A DNA stretch of 64,000 bases from Theobroma cacao (taxonomy: Eukaryota > Streptophyta > Magnoliopsida > Malvales > Malvaceae). The stretch lies in the NCBI RefSeq assembly GCF_000208745.1, contig NC_030853.1, positions 22,527,060 to 22,591,059 on the forward strand. Direction: 5' to 3'. The translations under genes were made by a program, and so were the position numbers. The notes under the pieces are model-generated. The model was not told the origin of the DNA. It made no database searches and was given only the letters and a program-made list of their open reading frames with translations. The stretch's first letter is position 1. Each line of letters begins with the position of its first letter. Below are positions 1 through 9,765 of the stretch, piece after piece.

Positions 1-547
1 TTGAACCAAATATTTTAGATCAATTGATCCAATAAAACAATTAGATCGAACAGTTTTATTCAAATTTTATTTAGTTTGAGTGAATAATTGGTCTGATTTA
101 GTTTTGCTCACCCTTAGTCCCAACCATGGCATTTCAACTTGTACATTTTAATTGTTTGCTTCTTGTGTTAAGATTGGATAGGTAAATGACAAGCAATTAT
201 TAAACAATCTAATCGAGAATTGAACCAGTAGTGTTATCGAATTTTGGTTTAATCTATTGGTTCACTCCTAATTTTTTTTTTCAAAATAGCATTAAATGTT
301 TATTAAATATGATGAGAAAATATTCAAAAATATATTTGACTAAATGATTAAACTTTTAATTAAAAATTAAGAGAAAAAGGGTTCAAATCTTTGCCCCTTT
401 AAGAAAATTTAAAAACAAAAAGTGAAAAATTTTAAGAAAAAACCCGTTCAAAAAGTCAACCAAAATCAATACAATTTTCTGATAACTTGGTCGGATTTTC
501 TCAACATCGATGACTTGCCAACTCATAAGTTTTTCATATATTAATTG
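1..547. other. AT-rich intergenic DNA
   Basis: No coding region, RNA gene or clear repeat boundary was seen here. The sequence is AT-rich with short homopolymer runs. Confidence 0.5.
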
Positions 548-1052
548 AAAGTATAATATCTAAAAAATCTCTAAATTGTTTAAAAATTTTTAAATAATTT
601 TTTATTTTTATTACGTTTAATCAAATTATTGTATTTTTATTTTGAGTCAAATAAATTTTTATAATTTTATTTTTAAGTCAAATAAATCCTTATGATTAAT
701 AATTAACTTTGTCAAAATGTCATTTATCATTGTATTTTGTGTGATGTTGACGTAACACGTTAACATATTATAATTAATGATCATGTAGTATACTGATATA
801 TTATAATTGATTATGACGTGAATAACATAATCATGTGACACTTTTCACCTTCCACATCAACTTCATGTTAGTGCTATATGGATATAAAATGAAAAGTGAC
901 ATTTTGACTAATGACAATTAGTCAATCATTAGTTATAAGGGCTTATTTGATCAAAAATAAAAGTACAAAAACTTGATTGAATGTAATAAAAGAATAAGGG
1001 CCTATTTGAATTTTTTAAAATAGTTTAGAAGTTTATTTGAGCATTATGCTTT
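548..1052. mobile_element. Non-autonomous TIR element (MULE/MITE-like), copy 1
   Basis: The left end starts AAAGTATAATATCTAAAAAA. The right end, read on the minus strand, starts AAAGCATAATGCTCAAATAA. The two are imperfect terminal inverted repeats of about 45-50 bp that share the pattern AAAGyATAAT...TTAAA...ATTTAAAT. Flanking 9-mers (TATTAATTG left, AATTAAATG right) match at 7 of 9 positions, compatible with a decayed 9-bp target duplication of the Mutator type. The roughly 505-bp body has no coding capacity. A second copy with the same ends and similar interior spans 1401-5964. The superfamily assignment is inference. Confidence 0.55.
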
Positions 1053-1504
1053 AATTAAATGTGAGTTTACATAAATTCTAAATCTAAAATTATACTCTAA
1101 CCGATTTAAGGCTCATTTCAACATTACACTCTTCATTCAATAACATAACATATCTAAACTTCAAATAAATTGAAAAAACAAAATTTTTTGTTTTTAAATT
1201 AATATGATAAGATTAATGACCTTGACGTTGAATTGGTTTCTATTTACATTCAAAAAATTGTATTCATTGAAGTAAAATATAACATTTGAACTTTGATATC
1301 AGAGAAATAATCTTTTATTAGCGTAGAAGCCAAACTTAATAATGATTAGTAAAACTTGACTTGGATAAAATGACTCGTTTAAACTCAACTTGATTTAATT
1401 AAAGCATAATATCTAAAAAAATCCTTAAAATTATTTAAGAAAATTCAAATAAACCCTTATACTTTTATTGTACTCAAATTTGTCATTTTTATATTACATG
1501 ACAT

Positions 1505-2304
1505 TGTTTGTGCAAATGGGGTTTTGATGGAATTTAAGAACCGGCAAAATTGACTTTAAGATGAGCCTTTCAATAGATGTTATCTTTAAGACTTATTTCG
1601 CTTTCATCACTCGGTATGCAAAGGGGAATAATGTGAGTACCCTTAGAGATACAATGAAGCCAACATCTAACTTCATCTTGCACTTTACGAGAGTAGATCG
1701 CTAGATACACCCGAGGGTTTACAAAATTGTTTGACTTTATAGGCTACTTTCTACAGTAAGTAGATTATAAAGAATTTGGACGTTTTTGTAGTTGATGGGA
1801 ACTTAAGTGTTTATGTTAATAGAACACAACATTTTTCTTGCTCTTGATTTTTCTACTCTTGTTTTGTTTTTGATTTGATGTGTCAAAATGGTTGGCAACA
1901 AACCCTTTATATAGGCTTGCAAGTCTTTTCTTCAAGCACACAACCCTTTCATTAAGGCACCATTTTGTCTAAAAGACATCTTCACATTTTGCCAGATATA
2001 ACTTTTGGATAAATGTATTGTTTCAATAATCATCTTATAAAAGGATAACTATTCATTTCATAAAACATAATCTTTGAGTTATAATTTGAAACAATAACTT
2101 TTCATATTTAAACTTTTGAGCTATGTTGTTTTTCAATTTATCTCATAACTTTCGAATGTCATTATACCAAGAGACATAACCATTCCCATGAAAACCTGCC
2201 TAAAATCCAATAGTCACATTATTTCACTTTATGTGACACAACCTTTGAGCTAAGATAATTTTTCATTATGTGATATAACCTTTGATTTTCAAAATACATC
2301 AACA
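1505..2304 (-). repeat. Copia 3' LTR
   Basis: This is an 800-bp LTR. In element orientation it starts TGTTGATGTATTTTG and ends GCACAAACA. Its inner edge abuts a purine-rich tract on the minus strand (2305-2320, GAAAATGGTGGGAGAT), the classic PPT position. Its outer edge abuts GACAT at 1500-1504. Confidence 0.85.
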
Positions 2305-2320
2305 ATCTCCCACCATTTTC
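2305..2320 (-). other. Copia polypurine tract
   Basis: The minus-strand purine run GAAAATGGTGGGAGAT lies directly inside the 3' LTR. This is where plus-strand DNA synthesis is primed in LTR retrotransposons. It fixes the element orientation as minus. Confidence 0.7.
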
Positions 2321-2854
2321 AAAATTTCCAAATACCAACAACTTTGGGAATCTTATGCATAAATGAAGGTATCCCGCAGATTTGAACCTTCACTTAGTGA
2401 GTGTGGTTGGTTCTAGTCTGAATTAAGTAGTTGACCAAGCATTGAACCATCGATTCTTCATTTGACTAGTCGAGTTACTAAACACACACAAGCTTCCTTG
2501 CTCACTTTGTATCTAGTTTTGCCAACATGTTTTATGGCCTTGTGTTTTGCATCCATTCATGAGTGCTGTTAGAGTCAAGCCTTTAGCTCCTACAAGTGGC
2601 CATACTTCCACTCACATAGGTAGCTTCCATCGAAAGTATTCCGTAATTATAGTACTTCAACATATATATGTTATGAGTCTATTAAGAACTTTGTTTAACT
2701 TTACCTTACACACTACGGGAATCAAGCACTATACACCTTGGGATGGAAAATATAAATTAGTGTTTGCAATCATCCATATGGTAGAACGGTCAGTACTCAA
2801 GACTTGCAGATTGGCCACAAGAATCGAGGTGAGCTCCCACCATTTGAGATTTAG

Positions 2855-3960
2855 TTGATAGGTTTGAAACCTATCCTTTTTTAGGTCTTTATTGCCAAGT
2901 CTTTTTTCAGACTTTTAGTAAATGGATCCGTTAAATTTTCACAAGACCTCACATAACTTATAGTGACTATACCATCACTGATTCTTTGTCTTACAATGTT
3001 ATGTTAAAGTCTAATATATCGACTTTTTCCATTGTATGCTTGATTATATGCCTTTGATACAGTTGCTTCATTGTCACAATGTATCAAGATTGGTGCAATT
3101 GGTTTAGGCCATAACGGAATTTCATAAAGTAAATCTCTCAACCATTCCGCTTCTTGGGTGGCAGATGTTAAAGTTATAAATTCAGCTACCATAATGGAGT
3201 CTACTTGACAAGATTGTTTCTTAAACCCTAAGAAACAACACCCCCATCAATTGTAAAAATCCAACTAGTCATAGAAATATAATTCATTCTATTTGAGTTC
3301 CAACTAGCACCTGTATGCCCTTCTAAAACTGAAAGAAAATCTTAATAACAAATGTCATAGTTCTTTATACTCTTTAAGTATCTTAGAGCTCTATAAATAG
3401 CATATCGATGTTCTTTGCTGAGATTATTTGTAAATCAACTTAGCATCCCAACCGCAAAAGTAATATTCGGCTTTGTACAAACCATGGCATACATTAGGTA
3501 TTCAATCACCTTTGCATATTCATTTTGTGCTATTGCTTGACTTTGTTAGGTATTGGCTTTAGATTAGAACCATAAGGCATAGTCATTGGCATACAATCTA
3601 ACTTACCATACTTCATCACAATCTTTTCAAAGTAATGAGATTGAGACAATGTTAGGCTATTATTGTCTTTATCATTATTCTTATACCAAGACTAACATCC
3701 GCCACACCCATATTTTTCATGTCAAAATTCTTTTACAATAACCTTTTTTTGTCTTCTATTGGTTCCAAAGATTAACATGTCATCCACATGTACACAAATG
3801 ATGATACCTGGAACTTACTATTGACACATTTATCAGATTGATAGATCTTGTAGCCATTAGCTAGCACAACCTTATCAAACTTTGATGCCATTGTTTAAGT
3901 GTTTGTTCTAATACATACAAGGGCTTTACAAGCTTACACACATTCTTTTTTTTTTTTCAA
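2855..3960 (-). pseudogene. Copia reverse transcriptase-RNase H remnant
   Basis: A short open stretch at 3004-3192 reads as a Copia RNase H segment, with EAEWLRDLL, EIPLWPKP and IHCDNEATVSKAYN. Downstream (lower coordinates) the minus strand continues as YVRSCENLTDPFTKSL, the usual end of Copia RNase H. Upstream (3480-3960) RT-like residues can be read across frame breaks, including a part like QWHQKFDKVVLANGYKIY and a part like VYM at the end of the palm domain. Multiple stops and frameshifts make it nonfunctional. Protease and integrase were not seen. Confidence 0.75.
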
Positions 3961-4360
3961 TTGACATCATTGTACCTTAATGTATAATCGGAATGTCAAA
4001 TTAACACATCAATGTATATGTTCACACAAGCATCATTGTACCTTTATTGCACAATAGGAATGCCATATCAATGATGTTGAATATCTAAATTACACTATTA
4101 TTGCCTTTGATGGTAAAATGGGAATGCACCATATATCAAGATGTTAAATTTACATATTGGCGCCATTATACCTTCATGTATAATAGGAATGCCACATGCC
4201 GCACACTTATCACGTGAACCTTGATGGTATTTACATATTGGCATTATTATACCTTAATGTATAATAGGAATGCCACATGTCCACTTATCACATGGACCTG
4301 TATGGTATTTGTATATTGGTATCATTACACCTTAATGTATAATAGGAATGCCACATACCC
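3960..4360. repeat. Degenerate minisatellite inside the Copia element
   Basis: There are about six variants of the core CATTATACCTTAATGTATAATAGGAATGCCACAT, split here as CATTATACCTTAATG then TATAATAGGAATGCCACAT. They are spaced about 60-90 bp apart, near 3967, 4031, 4096, 4163, 4246 and 4321. The part TATACCTTAATGTATA is an imperfect inverted repeat. The array lies where gag nucleocapsid, protease and integrase would be expected between the gag and RT remnants. Confidence 0.65.
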
Positions 4361-4379
4361 ATGCCTTGTGTCTTCCATC

Positions 4380-4861
4380 ACATGACCTACTTTAGGATAT
4401 TTATCTTTCTCATTTTGTTTGTGACTTCATCTTGGTTCCAATATTCTTCTGTTATTTGAAAATGATTATTAAGGTCTTCGAGAGATATCTTTTATTTTTT
4501 ACACTTTAGAGTTTTCTTAGTGTCTCTTCATAATGGGAGAAGTATGTCAATTATAGAAGACACAATAATAACCTTATTCATATCAAGATCATATATGAAT
4601 ATAACAAAATTTTTTTTTCAACCAATATACATTTTTCATGCATATCAAATACAATATCATGCATATCAAATAAGGAAAGAAAACTTATCTTGTAATCTGA
4701 TAAAGAACCATTTTGTCACATTCTTTGTCACCATCAAATTGGTCCAACTTTTGCCAATGAATAAAGTTTCCTCCTTCAAAGCCAATGAACTTGATAATGT
4801 TAGTGTATCACTTTTAAGAAAGCCATTGAATTCCAACACCACGAAAAATAAGTCTTAAAAC
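4380..4861 (-). pseudogene. Copia gag remnant
   Basis: On the minus strand next to the 5' LTR, frame-broken peptides resemble Copia gag: a part like SLALKEETLFIGKSWTNLM followed by VTKWFFIRLQDKFSFL, and further in, LEDLNNHFQITEEYWNQDE. Stops and frame changes interrupt it. The gag identity rests on resemblance to plant Copia gag acidic motifs and on its position, so it is moderately sure. Confidence 0.45.
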
Positions 4862-5964
4862 TATTGGTGCAAATGGGGTTTAGATGGAATTTAAGAACTA
4901 GCAAAATTGACTTCAATGCGAGCTTTTCAATAGACGTTAACTTTAAAACTTATTTCACCTCCACCACTCGGTATGCAAATGGGAAAAATGCATAGCCTTA
5001 GGGATACAATGAAGCCAATGTCTAACTTCATTTTGCACTTTACGAAAGTAGACCGCTAAATACACATGAGGATTTGCAAAGTTGTTTAGTCTTAGAGCCT
5101 ACTTTCTGCAGTAAGTAAATTATAAGGAATTTGGACGCTTTTGTAGTTGATGGAAACTTAAGTGTTTATGTTAATAGAACGCAACACTTTTCTTACTCTT
5201 GATTTTTCTGCTCTTGTTTTGTTTTTGATTTGATGTGTCAAAATGGTTGGCAACAAACCCTTTACATAGGCTTGCAAGTGTCTCTTCTTCAAGGATACAA
5301 TCCTTTCATTAAGGTACCATTTTGTCTAAAAGATATCTTTACATTTTGCCAGACATAACTTTTGAATAAAGGTATTGTTTCAATAATCATCTTATAAAAA
5401 GATAACTATTCATTTCATAAAACATAATCTTTGAGTTATAATTTGAAACAATAACTTTTTATATTTAAACTTTTGAGTTATGGTGTTTTTCAATTTTTCT
5501 CATAACTTTTGGATGTCATTTTACTAAGAGACATAACCATTCACGTGAAAACCTACCTACAATTCAATAGTCATACTATGTCACTTTATGTGACATAATC
5601 TTTGAGTTAAAATAGCTTTTCATTATGTGACATAACCTTTGATTTTGAAATAACACCAATAGACATTGGCGTGACATTAATGTAATATATTGACACATTC
5701 TAATGGATGATAATATAGCACGTTGATATGGTATGATGCTACAATCATATCACATTTTTTACCTTCCGATTAACGCGACGTCAATACTACATGTATATAA
5801 ATGATAATGGACTTTTTGATTAATGATAATTAATTAACTATTAATTATAAAAGTTTATTTGACCTAAAATAAAAAATATAAAGATTTGATTAAATGTAAT
5901 AAAAATAAAAATTTATTTAAATTTTTTTAAATAATTCAAAGGCTTTTTTGAACATTTTGTCTTT

Positions 5965-7400
5965 TATTAATAACTTGAACTTGAATAAATCAGACTTAAA
6001 CAGCTGAATTGCCACTTCTAAAGGAAGTTATCAAATATATTATTGGTAAAAATATCAAAATCTCTTGAAATTTGATGGAAATTACACTTGTTTTTCATTT
6101 GTTTGAACAATACCTTTTTCACCCTTTGAAAGAGTAACGATGTTAATTACAAAGTTAATTTTAAACTAAAAAAAGTATATCCATTTGTTATTTTTTTTAT
6201 TTCAGATTTTGTTATTTTTTTTTACTTTCTTTATCCTTTTTTCCTTTTTCTTTTGCCCAAAACCAAGACCTTTTCATTTTAATTGCAAAATTATGAAATT
6301 TAATTAATTATATGTAATATGAAAAGATTTTAATTAATTTTAAAATCAATTTTAATTGCTGTTAAATTAAATTTTAATTAAGTTGAATTATAAATTCCAT
6401 TAAGTATTAAACACATTAGATCAGATTATATTTAATTGAAAGAGTTGGAGGTGGGGAGAGAAAATAAAAAGCACAAAGCATAAAGAAAATTCGACCTACT
6501 AGATTCAAACCGGCAACCTAAGCATATCTAACAAGTTATTCTGACTACAGTCCTCCGCTCCACCAACTAAGCTAAGGTTAGAATTGAACGGGAGGTTGAG
6601 TGTATCCAATCAAGTAATTTTAACTGAAAAAAGTAGGCAAAAACAAACGGTTATTTCGGGAAGTTTAGTTTTAGATATCTAATAACTAAACTAATCGAAT
6701 TCTTGTTTAAAAATAATCGAAATCGAATTGAATTCCACAAATAACTGAACTAACCGAAATCGAATTAATTCGGATAGTTCGGTTTGCTTTTCGAAAATCG
6801 AACTTAAGAAATTTCTTTTTCTTGTTTGTATATATTTATTTATATTACATTTTTTTTATAAATCAGTATTACAAAAAATATTAAAAATGATGATAAATAA
6901 TTATAACAAATAAGATGGATACTCATACAAACAATAACAAATACTTAAAAAAATATGGATAAAAATAATAATAAATAATTTATACTTTATTTTTCATACG
7001 AAAATCTCATTATACTCTTATTCAAATTCGATTAATTCAGTTAGAATAATTCTTAACCAAAACTGAATCGAATTAACTCTAATAACTAAATTATCTTAAT
7101 TAAATTACTCAAAAAATCAAACTAACTGAACTAATAAAAATTTAATTTATTTTAATTCAATTCTTCTATTCGATTTGTATTTACGCACCCCTAAAAAGAA
7201 GTGAGAAGCGTGGTGGGAAAAGGGGATGGAGGGACTGATAATGTTATATTAAAAGGTTGCTTTGGTGGGCCGTCGCCATAGAAGGGAATAAATTAAAACG
7301 ATATCCTTTTTGGGCATTTGCCAAAAGGTTTGGACTGGACGGAAAAAGGACGGGCCTTGAAATTTTTTTGTTTTAGGGTTTTAGGTTTGATTAACGTCAA
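5965..7400. other. AT-rich intergenic DNA upstream of the RETICULATA-related gene
   Basis: No coding sequence is supported. Apart from the tRNA-Tyr relic at 6490-6581 the stretch is AT-rich. 6650-7160 contains many short degenerate repeats around CGAATTNAATTC-like words, with no boundaries I could define. Confidence 0.5.
6490..6581 (-). pseudogene. Intron-containing tRNA-Tyr(GUA) relic
   Basis: The minus strand reads as plant tRNA-Tyr. There is a D-arm/A box TAGCTTAGTTGG, an anticodon arm GAGGA-CTGTAG with anticodon GTA at 6546-6548, and an intron of about 19 nt after the base 3' of the anticodon (the known place in plant tRNA-Tyr). A T arm around GGTTTGAATC and a 3' acceptor AGGTCGA follow. 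The acceptor stem has mismatches (5' CTAACCT against 3' AGGTCGA), the B box departs from GGTTCGAATCC at two sites, and the distal anticodon stem has one mismatch. I therefore call it a decayed gene rather than a working tRNA. Confidence 0.75.
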
Positions 7401-7421
7401 CCCCCTTCTCTCTGCGCTCTC

Positions 7422-7428
7422 TATAAAT
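7422..7428 (+). promoter_or_regulatory. TATA box of the RETICULATA-related gene
   Basis: TATAAAT follows a pyrimidine-rich stretch and precedes a pyrimidine-rich leader, about 360 bp before the ATG. A likely 5'-UTR intron runs from AG|GTACATT near 7518 to CTATGCAG near 7710. It would remove the short upstream ATGs in that interval. Confidence 0.55.
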
Positions 7429-7788
7429 TGACTCCTACTCTTTCGTCTTCACCAAACTTTTCCCAGCCATCGTGCATACCTCCCCCTGCAAATATCATAA
7501 TAATTCTTTCTCTTTTAGGTACATTTCTCATTCTCTCTCTTTATGTCGCTCTTTTGTTTTTTTTAACATTAAAAATGAAGAACGTTGCCTGAATAATATC
7601 AGGTCTTACTCACAAAGCCTTTGGTTTGTGGATCTCTTTTTCTTTTTTTTTTTTGCATTATAGATATGTTGATAAATAAAATGTTTTCTAAAAGGAAAGA
7701 ATCTATGCAGGTTTAGATTAAGGCTTTGTGGAGTTGAGTTTGAGGAATCAAATTTAATCGAATCTAAGTAAGTGGATCGATCGATCGG

Positions 7789-8862
7789 ATGGCGTCCCTG
7801 GCTCGGTATCGTTTCTCGATGTTAACGAGGCAATTCCCTAACATGAGTGAGAGCCGCCGTTTCAAATCACAATCAGTAGATTTTGTTTCAGTCCCTCAAA
7901 ACCAATCAATCCGCTTTCTGAACACCAAGATTTCCAATCCCAAACTTCAAATTCCATGCGCTGGAGGAGGAGGCGATGCAGATGGTGGGATCGGTAAGAG
8001 CGGAGGTGGTGGCGGAGGAGGTAGAGGAGATGACAATTCTAATTCGAATTCCAACTCCAACTCCAGCGACAATTCATGGCAGGGGGTTGGCATTCTGGGT
8101 CTTTTCCTAAGCGGCTGGAGAGATAGGGTTGCAGCAGATCCCCAGTTTCCATTCAAGGTTATAATGGAAGAGTTGGTGGGAGTCAGTGCTTGTGTTCTTG
8201 GGGACATGGCATCTCGTCCTAACTTTGGTCTTAACGAGCTTGATTTCGTTTTCTCAACTCTCGTTGTGGGTTCCATTTTGAATTTCACTCTCATGTATCT
8301 CTTGGCACCCACAGCCTCCGCTGCTTCTTCAAGTCTCCCTGCCATCTTTGCAAATTGCCCACAAAGTCATATGTTCGAACTGGGCGCTTATACCTTCATG
8401 AACCGTTTAGGGACTTTTGTCTTCAAAGGGACTGTGTTTGCCGCTGTTGGATTCGCTGCAGGCCTCGTTGGAACCGCAATCTCTAATGGGTTGATCAACA
8501 TGAGGAAGAAAATGGATCCCAGTTTCGAAACACCCAACAAGGCTCCTCCTACCTTGTTGAATGCTCTCACCTGGGCTATTCACATGGGTGTTAGCAGCAA
8601 TTTGAGGTACCAAACCTTGAATGGGATAGAGTTTCTGTTGGCCAAGGGAGTCCCCCCCTTGGTATTTAAGTCATCAGTGGTGGTTCTGAGATGCTTAAAT
8701 AACATACTTGGAGGAATGTCATTCGTAATTTTGGCAAGGATGACAGGAGCACAAAGTGTTGAAGCGAAGCCAGCGATGGTTGAGGTTGGATCTGTTGCCG
8801 AGAAGGAGAAGTTGGTGGTCGAAGGTGACAACTTGGACACCAATCAGTCAACTTTCAAGTGA
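7789..8862 (+). CDS. RER3: RETICULATA-related protein (DUF3411), plastid membrane
   Basis: This is a single-exon gene of 357 aa, near the length of the Arabidopsis RER2/RER3 proteins. The family (DUF3411) sits in plastid envelope membranes. Mutants of its members show reticulate leaves; the biochemical role is unknown. The N-terminus (about residues 1-45) is Ser/Arg-rich and acid-poor like a transit peptide. It is followed by a Gly-rich run (about 62-82) and an (Asn-Ser)n tract (about 83-97) encoded by a simple repeat. The DUF3411 core starts around residue 105. It contains DPQFPFKVIMEELVGVSACVLGDMA, hydrophobic segments near 155-180, 205-235 and 300-318, and LRYQTLNGIEFLLAKG. The ATG at 7789 is the first in the long frame. 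The downstream neighbour is a convergent ZIP gene, the same pairing as At3g08640/At3g08650. The RER3 symbol is assigned by that pairing and is less sure than the family. Confidence 0.9.
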   Translation: MASLARYRFSMLTRQFPNMSESRRFKSQSVDFVSVPQNQSIRFLNTKISNPKLQIPCAGGGGDADGGIGKSGGGGGGGRGDDNSNSNSNSNSSDNSWQGVGILGLFLSGWRDRVAADPQFPFKVIMEELVGVSACVLGDMASRPNFGLNELDFVFSTLVVGSILNFTLMYLLAPTASAASSSLPAIFANCPQSHMFELGAYTFMNRLGTFVFKGTVFAAVGFAAGLVGTAISNGLINMRKKMDPSFETPNKAPPTLLNALTWAIHMGVSSNLRYQTLNGIEFLLAKGVPPLVFKSSVVVLRCLNNILGGMSFVILARMTGAQSVEAKPAMVEVGSVAEKEKLVVEGDNLDTNQSTFK

Positions 8863-9765
8863 TTTCAAACTCTTTTTTTTGAAAAAAAAAAAAAAAAAAA
8901 AACTCTGGGCAGTTTTAAGATTTAGGCGTTTTCTCCGCCTTTGTCTAGAACTTGGATGTGGCATGAGATCATAATTAATACTTGTAATAAGATCCAAAGT
9001 ATCCGGGTTTGATGCCATAATAGTTCATCATGGGTAGGTTTAGATATAGCCCCTAGATTGTCTTTCAGTTGCTATTTCTCGTCATTTTCAAAGTTATAAA
9101 GCTGCTTTACCTCAACGAGGTAGACGTTACCATCTCCTTGTTTTTAACAGCCTCTTCTTTTAACCATATTGACCTGTTGCAAAAAATGATCCATGGTGCT
9201 TAGCAGCAGTCAGTGGCTTTTTAGCTCTGTTATTACAAACAGCCCTAGCATTGCCCGTGGACGGTCGTGGGGTTGTCTGGATCGAGGGGTGGCCCTGAAA
9301 AATCACGTCTTGATCATTCAACTGTCTTTTTTCCTCCTTCCATGAATGGTTTCATAAAGATTAGTTAGAAGGTTTATCTATTATATCACTTTAAAAAAAA
9401 AAAAAATGAAAGAAGAAAACTGTTCAAAGGAAACTTTTCTATTCACCACTGCGAGAATCTTTGAGCAATCTGACATGAACTCTGTCTCAATGTAAACATT
9501 CTTAATCAGAACTAAGGTCTCATGTGATTTAAAATCCAAGGGACGCCCAACAAGCATTCCCACTCCCCGCCTTATCCGTTAATAATGTGTAGTAGTGTAC
9601 AATAGAAACCCCCATCTTCTCATGTTGAACTGTAAATCCCACTGAGGCCTTCGTTTATATCTTTTCTTCTCGAGATTCTGTTCCACAAACCAACAAGTAA
9701 ACACTTCAGCAATATGTCGTACTTGAGTATTGTTAAAAGCACTATGGTGCTTGAGCACGATCATC
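8863..9765. other. Convergent intergenic region (3' UTRs)
   Basis: This lies between the stop codons of the RETICULATA-related and ZIP genes. It includes an A run at about 8881-8900 just after the first stop and a second at about 9391-9405. No further gene is supported. Confidence 0.5.

Larger units (their letters stand above)
1505..5661 (-). mobile_element. Nested, internally deleted Ty1/Copia LTR retrotransposon
   Basis: Two direct repeats of exactly 800 bp (1505-2304 and 4862-5661) flank a 2.56-kb interior. The outer flanks are both GACAT (1500-1504 and 5662-5666), a perfect 5-bp target-site duplication. Orientation is minus. Reading from high to low coordinates gives 5' LTR, gag remnant, a minisatellite, reverse transcriptase/RNase H remnants, a polypurine tract and the 3' LTR. 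The interior is well short of a complete Copia interior (about 4 kb). No protease or integrase was recognised, and no tRNA-Met primer site (TGGTATCAGAGC) is visible beside the 5' LTR at about 4842-4861. The LTRs differ at roughly 10-15% of the positions I aligned by eye, so the insertion is old. Confidence 0.85.
1401..5964. mobile_element. TIR element copy 2, split by a Copia insertion
   Basis: The left part (1401-1504) begins AAAGCATAATATCTAAAAAA and is homologous to the left end of the element at 548-1052. The right part (5662-5964) matches the rest of that element and ends in the inverted terminus (minus strand AAAGACAAAATG...). Removing the Copia element and one GACAT would leave about 400 bp, similar in size and order to copy 1. 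The flanking bases do not show a convincing target duplication. Confidence 0.55.

Noticed and set aside
2547..2858. 103-codon plus-strand frame in the Copia interior
   Set aside because: It is antisense to the end of the RNase H remnant and shows no family resemblance.
7947..8345. 132-codon minus-strand frame opposite the RETICULATA-related gene
   Set aside because: Its Pro/Leu-rich composition is the mirror of the Gly-rich and Asn-Ser tracts on the coding strand.
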